Source: a bacterium (GTDB taxonomy: Bacteria; Patescibacteriota; Microgenomatia; JAADGY01). Taken from it: a DNA stretch of 7,323 nt. The position numbers and the translations under genes are program-made. The stretch covers positions 1-7,323 of the forward strand of contig JAADGY010000090.1 in assembly GCA_013152165.1 (NCBI GenBank), read 5' to 3'. Below are positions 1-5,223 of the stretch, piece after piece. Positions within the stretch are counted from its first letter, which is position 1. The number at the start of each line of letters is the position of its first letter. A model generated the notes under the pieces. It did not search any database, was not told where the DNA came from, and worked only from the letters and a program-made list of their open reading frames with translations.

Positions 1-42
1 TTAAGCTAAAAATCGTATCTTAAATAATTTTTAATTTTAAAC

Positions 43-88
43 TGCCCGCCTCGCGTTAAACGAAGCGCTAGCGAAGCGAGGCGAGTAG
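43..88. repeat. Palindromic intergenic element, copy A
   Basis: This is an inverted repeat with arms CGCCTCGC and GCGAGGCG around a loop that itself contains the short palindrome CGCTAGCG. The outer modules are TGCCCGCCTCGC at the left and AAGCGAGGCGAGTAG at the right. Both recur at 4626-4657 in the same orientation: the left 12 bases are identical and the right differs at one of 15, while the loop differs in length and sequence. This looks like a dispersed palindromic repeat (REP- or MITE-like). It could also act as a weak hairpin downstream of def, which is read toward it, but no T run follows on that strand. Confidence 0.7.
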
Positions 89-90
89 TT

Positions 91-125
91 TTGACATTTG
101 ACATTCGACATTTAAGATTTGAGAT
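91..125. repeat. Tandem 7-bp repeat, five units
   Basis: Five consecutive heptamers can be read: TTGACAT, TTGACAT, TCGACAT, TTAAGAT, TTGAGAT. The consensus is about TTRASAT. The array directly follows palindromic element A. The same units recur at 4613-4626 and 4691-4745, again beside the palindrome. TTGACA equals the -35 consensus, but no matching -10 box is placed to use it here. Bases 126-152 are T-rich with no evident feature, and bases 1-42 are AT-rich and featureless. Confidence 0.7.
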
Positions 126-152
126 TCCTTTCTCTTTTGCCCTTTAACTTTT

Positions 153-749
153 TTACACATTTAACATTTCAAGTTTCTCCCCAACTTCAATTTCCTCCAA
201 CACTTCCCGGCCGGACTCATCCGTTACTATTCTATATAATTTTTCCCCTTGCTCTTTAACTCTGTCCACAAATAAAATTCCTTCAAGATGATCATATTCA
301 TGCTGAATAATCGTTGCCAGCAGGCCGTCAAACCTCTCGTCCCTCTCCTCCACTTGGCCTTCTTCATCTATCGTTAGATATTTTAACTTTACCCACGCCG
401 GCCGGCGGACCAATCCATACACACCCGGAATAGACAAACATCCTTCATACTTAAACTTCGCTTCCGGCACTCCATCGGTTAACCGGCTGCTTGACTTATA
501 AATCACTGGATTAATAAAAACCCTAAACGGCTTGGGCTTTTTTAGATCATTAATAGTCACAAACAATCGCCAATTAAAACCTACTTGAGGAGCTGATAAG
601 CCAATCCCGCTCAACTCACCCCTTTCATCTATCAACAAGGCCTTCATCCGCTTTATCAGCTTTTTCACTTGGCTTGTTGCTTCTACCTCGCTGCTTTTCC
701 GTCTTAAAACAGCCGCCGGCACCGTTATTATTTTTAGCTTTTTTGCCAT
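153..749 (-). CDS. def: Peptide deformylase
   Basis: This metal-dependent cytoplasmic hydrolase removes the N-formyl group from nascent proteins at the ribosome exit. All three family motifs are visible in its 198 residues. Motif 1 is GIGLSAPQ at about 48-55 (family GxGxAAxQ, with Ser replacing the first Ala). Motif 2 is EGCLS at 102-106, with C104 as metal ligand. Motif 3 is QHEYDH at 149-154, with H150 and H154 as ligands and E151 as the catalytic base. The length is ordinary to slightly long, with an acidic C-terminal tail of about 35 residues after motif 3. The ATG at 749 is chosen because the protein begins with a normal MAKKLKIITVP-type N terminus and a TATACT box sits 5 bp before it. 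There is no Shine-Dalgarno site. Its partner enzyme gene, fmt, lies about 1.1 kb away on the other strand. Confidence 0.97.
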   Translation of the reverse strand: MAKKLKIITVPAAVLRRKSSEVEATSQVKKLIKRMKALLIDERGELSGIGLSAPQVGFNWRLFVTINDLKKPKPFRVFINPVIYKSSSRLTDGVPEAKFKYEGCLSIPGVYGLVRRPAWVKLKYLTIDEEGQVEERDERFDGLLATIIQHEYDHLEGILFVDRVKEQGEKLYRIVTDESGREVLEEIEVGEKLEMLNV

Positions 750-754
750 AAGTT

Positions 755-760
755 AGTATA
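755..760 (-). promoter_or_regulatory. Putative -10 box of def, leaderless start
   Basis: On the minus strand TATACT is followed by only five bases (AACTT) before the def ATG. Transcription starting the usual 6-7 bp after a -10 box would begin at or within a base of the A of ATG, so the mRNA would be leaderless. No good -35 hexamer is seen at 16-18 bp, which lowers confidence. Confidence 0.5.
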
Positions 761-785
761 ACTCACCCGCCGCCGGCCTTGACTT

Positions 786-974
786 AAAAAACTAAGCTAC
801 CTTTGAATCACGGTTAGATCCGGGGATCCCCCTAAGCGTAAAACGGAAAGGCTGTCCTAACTTCCGCAGAAGTTAGGAACCCTACCTCTTCATCCCGATT
901 CATCGGGATTTATCCATTTCTTAGGTGTCGAGGAAAACCCCCCGGCATCCTCCCTATGATTTCAAAAGTAGCCT
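786..974 (-). ncRNA. Candidate structured small RNA, rod-like (possibly 6S-like)
   Basis: No protein is encoded between def and the next gene, but the minus strand folds into a long rod with its own transcription signals. The closing helix pairs 974-957 with 810-795, about 15 bp with small bulges. After an internal loop, 949-940 pairs with 825-817 (nine pairs, G946 bulged). After another loop, CCUAAG (925-920) pairs with CUUAGG (836-831). The tip carries two hairpins: AUCCCGA/UCGGGAU (909-892, loop UGAA) and CCUAACUUC/GAAGUUAGG (877-856, loop UGCG). The UGCG loop closed by C-G is a stable UNCG tetraloop only on the minus strand, which supports this orientation. A TATAAT lies 7 bp upstream of the predicted 5' end, and six U follow the closing helix. 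Length and rod shape resemble 6S RNA, but I see no diagnostic sequence. I found no SRP, tmRNA or RNase P signature. Confidence 0.55.
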
Positions 975-980
975 AACTTT

Positions 981-986
981 ATTATA
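981..986 (-). promoter_or_regulatory. Putative -10 box of the 786-974 RNA
   Basis: TATAAT on the minus strand is followed by six bases and then position 974, the first base of the predicted closing helix of the RNA. The box lies immediately after the stop codon of the unknown gene (994-996). No convincing -35 hexamer is seen, since that region is the 3' end of the coding sequence. Confidence 0.45.
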
Positions 987-993
987 TAACATA

Positions 994-1740
994 TCAACCT
1001 CCCCCTATCCATCTATCCAACTCGGCATACACCTCCTCAGGACAGCCTGTCATCTGTAAAAATCCCCCCGTCGCGGCTAACACCTCACCTCTTGTAAGCT
1101 CTTTTTGCCTTCTTTGCCCGCCTTGCTCGTCTTGCTGGCTTATAGATATAGGCGGCAGTCTCTTCTGCTTAAATAAAACCGGCTGACTGCCTTTTATTCT
1201 TGGATGCCAATTATACAATTCGATCATAGGAGCCATTTTATACATATCATTTCTCCCCCATGCTTCCCAACCCACTCTCAATACCCTAATCGATGGAACT
1301 TGACTTCTATGCCTCTTGGATCGCACAATTTTGTAAAGATCCCCTATCTGGATAACATGATCTCCTGCACCACGATAACTCTTCGCATAAAAAGCTAACC
1401 CCACAGCACTATTCTCAACTACAACACCCGTCAACCGCCCTCTTAGGACTTCGACTGACCAATCCCCATCCAAACAACCATCCATTACCGCCACATACCA
1501 CGAACAAAAATCCGACATTAATGTCCTGTAGAGTTTAACTGATAAATCTGCCTCTCTTTTTTTTAAAAACAAATATCCGCTCAATCCTTCAAACCATTGT
1601 TTATTCGCTTCTTTACCCATTTCAATTCTCTCGATTAACTTTGACCAGCCGGTCATAAAAGCATTTATTCTGGTACACAAACCCAAATCCCCTAACTCAT
1701 CATCCTGTTGCGACCCTGGCAGTAATTTCTCTGTCATCAT
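994..1740 (-). CDS. Protein of unknown function, about 248 residues
   Basis: I do not recognise this protein. The open frame runs from 1743, but its first codon there is TTG. The ATG at 1740 (or the next one, 1737) is the likelier start, with a weak GGA-type Shine-Dalgarno element eight bases upstream and a TATAAT about 31 bp upstream. The product appears soluble, with no signal peptide or membrane segment. It is rich in Trp and Tyr (for example a WEAWGRNDMY stretch in the middle) and has a basic patch, KIVRSKRHRSQ. A polar Gln/Arg-rich linker in the last quarter is followed by a small, probably helical C-terminal piece ending RWIGGG. No catalytic or metal-binding motif stands out. Its base composition matches the other minus-strand genes. 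It lies between def and fmt and is divergent from fmt, which implies no shared function by itself. Confidence 0.75.
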   Translation of the reverse strand: MMTEKLLPGSQQDDELGDLGLCTRINAFMTGWSKLIERIEMGKEANKQWFEGLSGYLFLKKREADLSVKLYRTLMSDFCSWYVAVMDGCLDGDWSVEVLRGRLTGVVVENSAVGLAFYAKSYRGAGDHVIQIGDLYKIVRSKRHRSQVPSIRVLRVGWEAWGRNDMYKMAPMIELYNWHPRIKGSQPVLFKQKRLPPISISQQDEQGGQRRQKELTRGEVLAATGGFLQMTGCPEEVYAELDRWIGGG

Positions 1741-1771
1741 CAACTTATTCCAACTCTGCTAAACTTAGCCA

Positions 1772-1777
1772 ATTATA
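1772..1777 (-). promoter_or_regulatory. Putative -10 box of the unknown gene
   Basis: A perfect TATAAT on the minus strand lies 31 bp before the ATG at 1740. This predicts a leader of roughly 25 nt, unlike the leaderless arrangement of most neighbours. A TTGTTA lies upstream at 1797-1792 but with a spacer of only 14 bp, so the -35 assignment is doubtful. Confidence 0.45.
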
Positions 1778-1804
1778 CAACAAAAATCGTCTAACAACCC
1801 ACTT

Positions 1805-1835
1805 TTTACACCTTAATTCTCATCTATTCTATAAT
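1805..1835 (+). promoter_or_regulatory. Promoter of fmt, leaderless start
   Basis: TTTACA at 1805-1810 and TATAAT at 1830-1835 are separated by 19 bp. The fmt ATG at 1843 follows the -10 box by seven bases, so the expected transcription start coincides with the start codon. No Shine-Dalgarno sequence exists between them. This promoter is divergent from that of the unknown gene within a 100-bp spacer. Confidence 0.6.
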
Positions 1836-1842
1836 AAAAACC

Positions 1843-2721
1843 ATGGATAACAAACCCTCTTTTGTTTTCTTTGGCTCACCCTGGCAAGCGGTTGTGCTTT
1901 TAAAACATCTTACCCAGCATTTTCAGCCGGCCCTTGTCATCACCCAGCCCGACAAGCCGGCCGGCCGCGGCCAAACAACCGCTCCCACCCCAATCGCCCA
2001 AGCCGCCGAACAACTCAACATCCCCACCATTAAACCAGCCAGGCTTAATCAAAAAACCTTGCAAACCCTCCAACAATTAAATCCCCGGCCGGCCTTTGGC
2101 TTTCTATTTGCTTACGCTAAAATCATTCCCAAACCAATCTTGGATTTCTTCCCAAAAGGCATCATTAACCTCCACCCATCCCTTCTGCCTGCCTACCGCG
2201 GCCCATCCCCCGTCCGCCAAGCCTTGCTGGATTGCCAAAAAACCACCGGTTTTTCCCTGATTAAGCTTGATGAGCAAATGGATCACGGGCCGATCATCTA
2301 TCAACAGTCGGTTCCCATCTTGGCTGACGACACTCACCAAACCCTTTTGGACAAAATCATCAAGGCCAGCTTGGCTAACCTGGCTCCAATTATCAATCAA
2401 TACCTAACCGGCCAAATTCACCCCAAGCCCCAAAACCACAGCCAGGCTACCTACACTAAAAGAACCACCAAAAAAGACGGTCTGATCAACTGGGCCTTGC
2501 CAGATCAACAGCTGGACTGTTTCATAAGAGCCATGACTCCTTGGCCCGGCGCCTGGACCTTCATCAAGCTCAATAACATTAAAAAACGCCTGAAAATCCT
2601 AAAGGCCCATCTTGACTCTGGCCAAAAACTGCAAATTGACATAGTCCAGCTAGAGGGCAAAAAACCAGTCACTTGGAAACAATTTTTATCTGGCTACCCC
2701 CAGGCTGAAATTTTAAAATGA
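1843..2721 (+). CDS. fmt: Methionyl-tRNA formyltransferase
   Basis: Fmt transfers a formyl group from 10-formyl-tetrahydrofolate to initiator Met-tRNA in the cytoplasm. The N-terminal Rossmann-like domain begins with VFFGSPWQAV (about 8-17) and continues with ITQPDKPAGRGQ (33-44), a family hallmark. The folate-binding and catalytic centre is visible as NLHPSLLPAYRG (109-120), giving N109 and H111, with D147 in MDHGP completing the N-H-D set. The KKDGLINW stretch (about 210-217) links to the OB-fold C-terminal domain, where PWPGAW (233-238) is typical. At 292 residues it is somewhat shorter than the usual 310 or so, mainly in the C-terminal domain. The ATG fits both the N-terminal motif and the promoter. 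Its TGA stop overlaps the next gene's ATG. The coding strand is strikingly poor in G and rich in A and C. Confidence 0.97.
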   Translation: MDNKPSFVFFGSPWQAVVLLKHLTQHFQPALVITQPDKPAGRGQTTAPTPIAQAAEQLNIPTIKPARLNQKTLQTLQQLNPRPAFGFLFAYAKIIPKPILDFFPKGIINLHPSLLPAYRGPSPVRQALLDCQKTTGFSLIKLDEQMDHGPIIYQQSVPILADDTHQTLLDKIIKASLANLAPIINQYLTGQIHPKPQNHSQATYTKRTTKKDGLINWALPDQQLDCFIRAMTPWPGAWTFIKLNNIKKRLKILKAHLDSGQKLQIDIVQLEGKKPVTWKQFLSGYPQAEILK

Positions 2722-3680
2722 AACACCCCAAAATCATCATCGCCTTTTGTCTAGCTGTAGGCCTTCTATCCACGGCGGCCATCATCTACCTGCTTTCCGC
2801 TTCTGCCTCTATTAACCTTCAATCCCCGCTTGTTCCCTATGCCGCCCCATCCCGCTCCAACTCCAGCCCATCACCAACTCCCATCCTCAAACTTAACCAG
2901 TCCCCAACACTGCTTAACCTGCCGTCTATCTCGGCTCGATCGCTTTTGCTTATTAAGTTTGACAACTTTTTCTCGCCCAAACCTGCCGCCGTCATTCTGG
3001 CCTCATCTAATCCCAACAGCCGCCGGTCCATCGCCTCGCTCACCAAAATCATGACCTTTTTAATTGCCATGGATAAAATGAACCCTAATCAAACCGTTGT
3101 CATAACACCCAAAATTACCGAGACCGAAGGCGCCAGCATGCATCTGAAAACCGGCGAAACCTATACCGTCAAAGAACTTCTTTGGGGATTGATCTTGGTT
3201 TCAGCCAATGACGCCGCCGAAGCCATCGCCTCGGCCTGGCCCACTGGCCGGGACGGCTTCATCCAAACCATGAATGACTACTCACAAAACCTAAACCTCT
3301 CATGCACCCGCTTTATTAATCCGTCCGGGCTGGACGAAGACGATATGTCACACAACATATCCTGCGCCAATGATCTAGCCAGGCTGACTTGGTACACCTA
3401 CTTAAAACAGCCTTTTCTGCGTCAAGTTACCCGCACCAAAACCAAAACCCTCACCTCCTCAACGCATCATCCAATCACTTTATATAACAAAATGGGCCTG
3501 GATCAAACATATCCCGGCATGATCGGAGTTAAATCAGGCAACAGCGACACCGCCAACATGACCGTCATCGAACTTCTTAAAAGAAACAACTCCTATTATC
3601 TGCTTATCCTCCTTGACACTCTGCATCCTAAAAACGACGTTAAAAACACCTTTAACTATCTATTTAAAACCAGCTACTAA
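2718..3680 (+). CDS. D-alanyl-D-alanine carboxypeptidase, S11 family
   Basis: This predicted penicillin-binding-type serine peptidase trims D-Ala from peptidoglycan stem peptides outside the membrane. Residues 5-26 form a hydrophobic signal or anchor, followed by a Ser/Pro/Thr-rich linker (about 38-70). The three active-site motifs are in order: SLTK (S107 nucleophile, K110), SAN (162-164), and KSG (272-274) where KTG is usual. The stretch VSANDAAEA and the IGVKSGNSDTA context are typical of the family. At 320 residues it has room for the catalytic domain only, without the extra C-terminal beta domain of PBP5. The ATG overlaps the fmt stop as ATGA with no Shine-Dalgarno site, so translation is probably coupled to fmt. 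The TAA ends exactly one base before the convergent protease gene. Confidence 0.93.
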   Translation: MKHPKIIIAFCLAVGLLSTAAIIYLLSASASINLQSPLVPYAAPSRSNSSPSPTPILKLNQSPTLLNLPSISARSLLLIKFDNFFSPKPAAVILASSNPNSRRSIASLTKIMTFLIAMDKMNPNQTVVITPKITETEGASMHLKTGETYTVKELLWGLILVSANDAAEAIASAWPTGRDGFIQTMNDYSQNLNLSCTRFINPSGLDEDDMSHNISCANDLARLTWYTYLKQPFLRQVTRTKTKTLTSSTHHPITLYNKMGLDQTYPGMIGVKSGNSDTANMTVIELLKRNNSYYLLILLDTLHPKNDVKNTFNYLFKTSY

Positions 3681-4307
3681 CTAACCTATCAAAATCTTCA
3701 TGCTTACATTAATCAAGGGCTGTAAAATCGCCGATGCCAATGATCTGCCTCCAAACAAAGGCAAAAGTATTAAAATCAGCAAAATTAAACTATACTCTTT
3801 CAAAAAATACTCCACTTCATGCCATATTTCATCCGGCAAAACAGCTCCCAAAATCCGGCTTCCATCCAATGGATACAGCGGTATCAAATTAAAAAAAGCC
3901 AGAACTAAACTAAGCGTAATAAAAGCCAAAAACAACTGAACGTAACCTCCGGCTAAACTCATCGGCAGTACATGCAGCAACCCCGCCGCCACAATCGCTG
4001 ATATGATGTTTGCCGCCGGTCCAGCTAAAGCTACCAAGGCCATGTCTGTTTTTGGATTTCGCAGGTTAAACTCATCCACCGGCACCGGCTTGCCCCAGCC
4101 AAACCCCACCAAGATCAAAAACAGCGTCCCCATCGGATCTAAATGGGCCAGAGGGTTAAGCGTCAACCTGCCCTGTAACCTGGCCGTTGGATCGCCTTTG
4201 CGGTCAGCCACCCACGCATGGGCAAACTCATGCACCGTAATGGCAATAAGCAAAGCCCCAAAAAACAAAAAAGTATTGATTGGATCACTGGCAAAACCCC
4301 ACATCAT
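3681..4307 (-). CDS. Site-2-type membrane metalloprotease, M50 family
   Basis: This is an integral membrane zinc protease of the S2P/YwhC type that cleaves within or near the membrane; its substrate is unknown. In 208 residues, HEFAH (26-30) in the first membrane segment supplies two zinc ligands and the catalytic Glu. NLIPLYPLDG (140-149) in a later segment supplies the third ligand, D148. Hydrophobic segments lie at about 11-31, 61-71, 90-115, 122-143 and 172-190. There is no PDZ domain, as in the short M50 subgroup. The ATG at 4307 is followed at once by a second ATG. I prefer the first because TATAAT ends six bases before it, and there is no Shine-Dalgarno site. The gene converges on the carboxypeptidase with zero spacing. 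Both act at the envelope, but this does not prove a functional link. Confidence 0.93.
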   Translation of the reverse strand: MMWGFASDPINTFLFFGALLIAITVHEFAHAWVADRKGDPTARLQGRLTLNPLAHLDPMGTLFLILVGFGWGKPVPVDEFNLRNPKTDMALVALAGPAANIISAIVAAGLLHVLPMSLAGGYVQLFLAFITLSLVLAFFNLIPLYPLDGSRILGAVLPDEIWHEVEYFLKEYSLILLILILLPLFGGRSLASAILQPLINVSMKILIG

Positions 4308-4313
4308 ACAACC

Positions 4314-4344
4314 ATTATACTAGATGCTAAACAGGAATAATCAA
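4314..4344 (-). promoter_or_regulatory. Promoter of the M50 gene, leaderless start
   Basis: On the minus strand TTGATT (4344-4339) and a perfect TATAAT (4319-4314) are 19 bp apart. Six bases separate the -10 box from the ATG at 4307, placing the expected transcription start on the start codon. The opposite strand reads TATACT at 4316-4321, so the same bases could also fire rightward into the non-coding region. Confidence 0.6.
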
Positions 4345-4500
4345 AACGGTTTTGCCTCCACCCCCTTCACTTAAGGAGTGTGTTTCCTAGACTATGCACT
4401 CCCCAGGTTTTCCTCCCCTTAACGGTTGGTATTTCCTATCAATCCTTAAGATACTAACCCAAAGATCCGGGATCGAAGAAAAGTTAGTGCCCCTTCTCCC
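4345..4500. other. Unassigned non-coding segment with two strong hairpins
   Basis: No gene is evident. Two long hairpins stand out: 4375-4383 with 4394-4402 (GGAGTGTGT/ATGCACTCC, nine pairs counting G-U) and 4424-4432 with 4451-4459 (GGTTGGTAT/ATACTAACC, nine pairs). A third small palindrome, GATCCGGGATC, lies at 4464-4474. C-rich tracts on the plus strand (G-rich on minus) flank the hairpins. Possible signals are a TATACT at 4316-4321 for rightward transcription, or minus-strand transcription toward the M50 gene, where I see no good promoter. It may be a structured RNA, but I found no closing helix and no known family signature, and I cannot fix the strand. Confidence 0.35.
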
Positions 4501-4575
4501 TAAATCATTTAAACATTTAAAATTTAGATTTTAAAATTGAATAAAAATTTCAAATTAAAAATAAAAAAAATTCAT
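4501..4575. other. AT-rich spacer
   Basis: This is almost pure A/T sequence with several short AT palindromes (for example AAATTTAGATTTTAAAAT) and an A8 run. No coding frame, RNA or clear promoter is supported. It separates the hairpin segment from the repeat array. Confidence 0.5.
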
Positions 4576-4612
4576 CCCCCTTCCACCGCAGCCTCAACAA
4601 AAGCGGTTAGCT

Positions 4613-4745
4613 TTGACATTTAAGATGCCCGCCTCGCCTGATAAGCGAGTCGAGTAGATTTAGGATCTGCCCTGAAATGTCTGGTTCAGGGTGAGATTTG
4701 AGATTTAAGATGCAGATTTGAGATTTGACATTTAAGTTTTGACAT
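4613..4745. repeat. Heptamer repeat array interrupted by palindromes, copy B
   Basis: Heptamers TTGACAT and TTAAGAT (4613-4626) are followed by a palindromic element at 4626-4657 that shares its arms with the one at 43-88. Then comes TTAGGAT and a second hairpin, CCCTGAA/TTCAGGG (4670-4676 with 4685-4691). The array continues at 4691-4745 as GTGAGAT, TTGAGAT, TTAAGAT, GCAGAT, TTGAGAT, TTGACAT, TTAAGTT, TTGACAT. The consensus and strand match the array at 91-125. The array runs up to about 25 bp before the tRNA-Thr -10 box. Confidence 0.7.
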
Positions 4746-4769
4746 TTTTTAAACCTACTACCTATATCG

Positions 4770-4775
4770 TATAAT
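4770..4775 (+). promoter_or_regulatory. -10 box of tRNA-Thr
   Basis: A perfect TATAAT ends seven bases before the first base of the mature tRNA. The primary transcript would therefore start at or one base before the mature 5' end, leaving little or nothing for RNase P to remove. The last heptamer supplies TTGACA at 4739-4744, but 25 bp away, which is too far for a normal -35. Confidence 0.55.
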
Positions 4776-4782
4776 TGTTTTA

Positions 4783-4855
<73 letters not shown>

Positions 4856-4882
4856 CACGTTCACTTTGCTAAAAACACCCCC

Positions 4883-4917
4883 TACCGGGAAGGATGACAA
4901 AGACAGCTTTTCCGGTA
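4883..4917. promoter_or_regulatory. Inverted repeat across the rpmG promoter
   Basis: Bases 4883-4893 (TACCGGGAAGG) pair with 4907-4917 (CTTTTCCGGTA) in 11 positions counting two G-U pairs, with a 13-base loop. The loop holds the proposed -35 of rpmG, and the right arm fills the -35/-10 spacer and the first two bases of the -10 box. It could be an operator, or in RNA a terminator-like hairpin ending the tRNA-Thr transcript, although TATAAT and not a U run follows. Confidence 0.4.
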
Positions 4918-4921
4918 TAAT
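4894..4921 (+). promoter_or_regulatory. Promoter of rpmG, leaderless start
   Basis: ATGACA (4894-4899, five of six to TTGACA) and TATAAT (4916-4921) are 16 bp apart. The rpmG ATG at 4929 follows seven bases later, so the transcript is predicted to begin at the start codon. The only purine run, GAG, is one base from the ATG and too close to serve as a Shine-Dalgarno site. Confidence 0.6.
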
Positions 4922-4928
4922 ATAGAGC

Positions 4929-5102
4929 ATGGCTAAAAAAAGCAATCGTATTATCATTGGTTTAAAATGTCAAAACTGCGGTCGGTTTAATTACATCACT
5001 CAACGAAACCGCATCAACACAACCGACAAGCTTAAAATCAAAAAATACTGCCGCGACTGCCAAAAACACACTATTCACATCGAGGCCAAAAAATTAAAAT
5101 AA
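4929..5102 (+). CDS. rpmG: 50S ribosomal protein L33
   Basis: This short gene encodes 57 residues beginning MAKKSNRIIIGLKC and ending EAKKLK. L33 is a small protein of the large ribosomal subunit near the E site. The pattern matches bacterial L33 of the zinc-binding (C+) type: C14-x-x-C17 and C41-x-x-C44 form a zinc ribbon, with RNRINTTDKLKIKKYC corresponding to the conserved centre of the family. Length is normal to slightly long (family 49-57). The ATG is fixed by the MAKK start and the promoter seven bases upstream. It lies 73 bases after tRNA-Thr and 26 bases before tRNA-Ala, so a single transcript could run through tRNA-Ala and rpmB. Confidence 0.93.
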   Translation: MAKKSNRIIIGLKCQNCGRFNYITQRNRINTTDKLKIKKYCRDCQKHTIHIEAKKLK

Positions 5103-5128
5103 AAAAACAAATTAAAAATTTATAAATC

Positions 5129-5202
5129 GGGCCTGTAGCTCAGTTGGCTAGAGCGTCCGCATGGCATGCGGAAGGCCGTGGGTTCAAGTCCCACCAGGTC
5201 CA
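5129..5202 (+). tRNA. tRNA-Ala, anticodon GGC
   Basis: This is a full cloverleaf of 74 nt. The acceptor stem GGGCCTG/CAGGTCC includes a G3-T70 wobble pair, the classic alanine identity element. The anticodon stem TCCGC/GCGGA holds the loop ATGGCAT with anticodon GGC, reading GCC and GCT. The T arm is GTGGG-TTCAAGT-CCCAC and the discriminator is A. CCA is not encoded. A TATAAA lies at 5121-5126 but only two bases upstream, so processing from the rpmG transcript is as likely as an own promoter. Confidence 0.97.
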
Positions 5203-5223
5203 CTTTGACCTTGATAATAAACA

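Noticed and set aside
43..125. CRISPR array
   Set aside because: The repeats are 7 bp tandem units without spacers, and the palindrome occurs once here, so there is no repeat-spacer pattern.
786..974. RNase P RNA, tmRNA or SRP RNA identity for the structured RNA
   Set aside because: The RNA is too short for RNase P or tmRNA and lacks their conserved ends. There is no GGAAGCAG-type SRP tip.
781..986. Riboswitch or attenuator in the def 5' leader
   Set aside because: The structure ends in a U run at 786, upstream of a separate def -10 box (755-760) that predicts a leaderless def mRNA, so a stand-alone RNA fits better.
1204..1398. 64-residue plus-strand open frame inside the unknown gene
   Set aside because: It is short, antisense to the longer frame that has a promoter and ribosome site, and has no motif of its own.
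2104..2400. 98-residue minus-strand open frame inside fmt
   Set aside because: It is a shadow of fmt, opposite the NLHPSLLP catalytic region. It has no family resemblance and no start signal.
2830..3070. Two overlapping open frames (plus 74 and minus 77 residues) inside the carboxypeptidase gene
   Set aside because: Both are shadows of the linker and SLTK region of the real gene.
4003..4323. 106-residue plus-strand open frame
   Set aside because: It is fully antisense to the M50 gene, whose HExxH and PLDG motifs prove the minus-strand reading.
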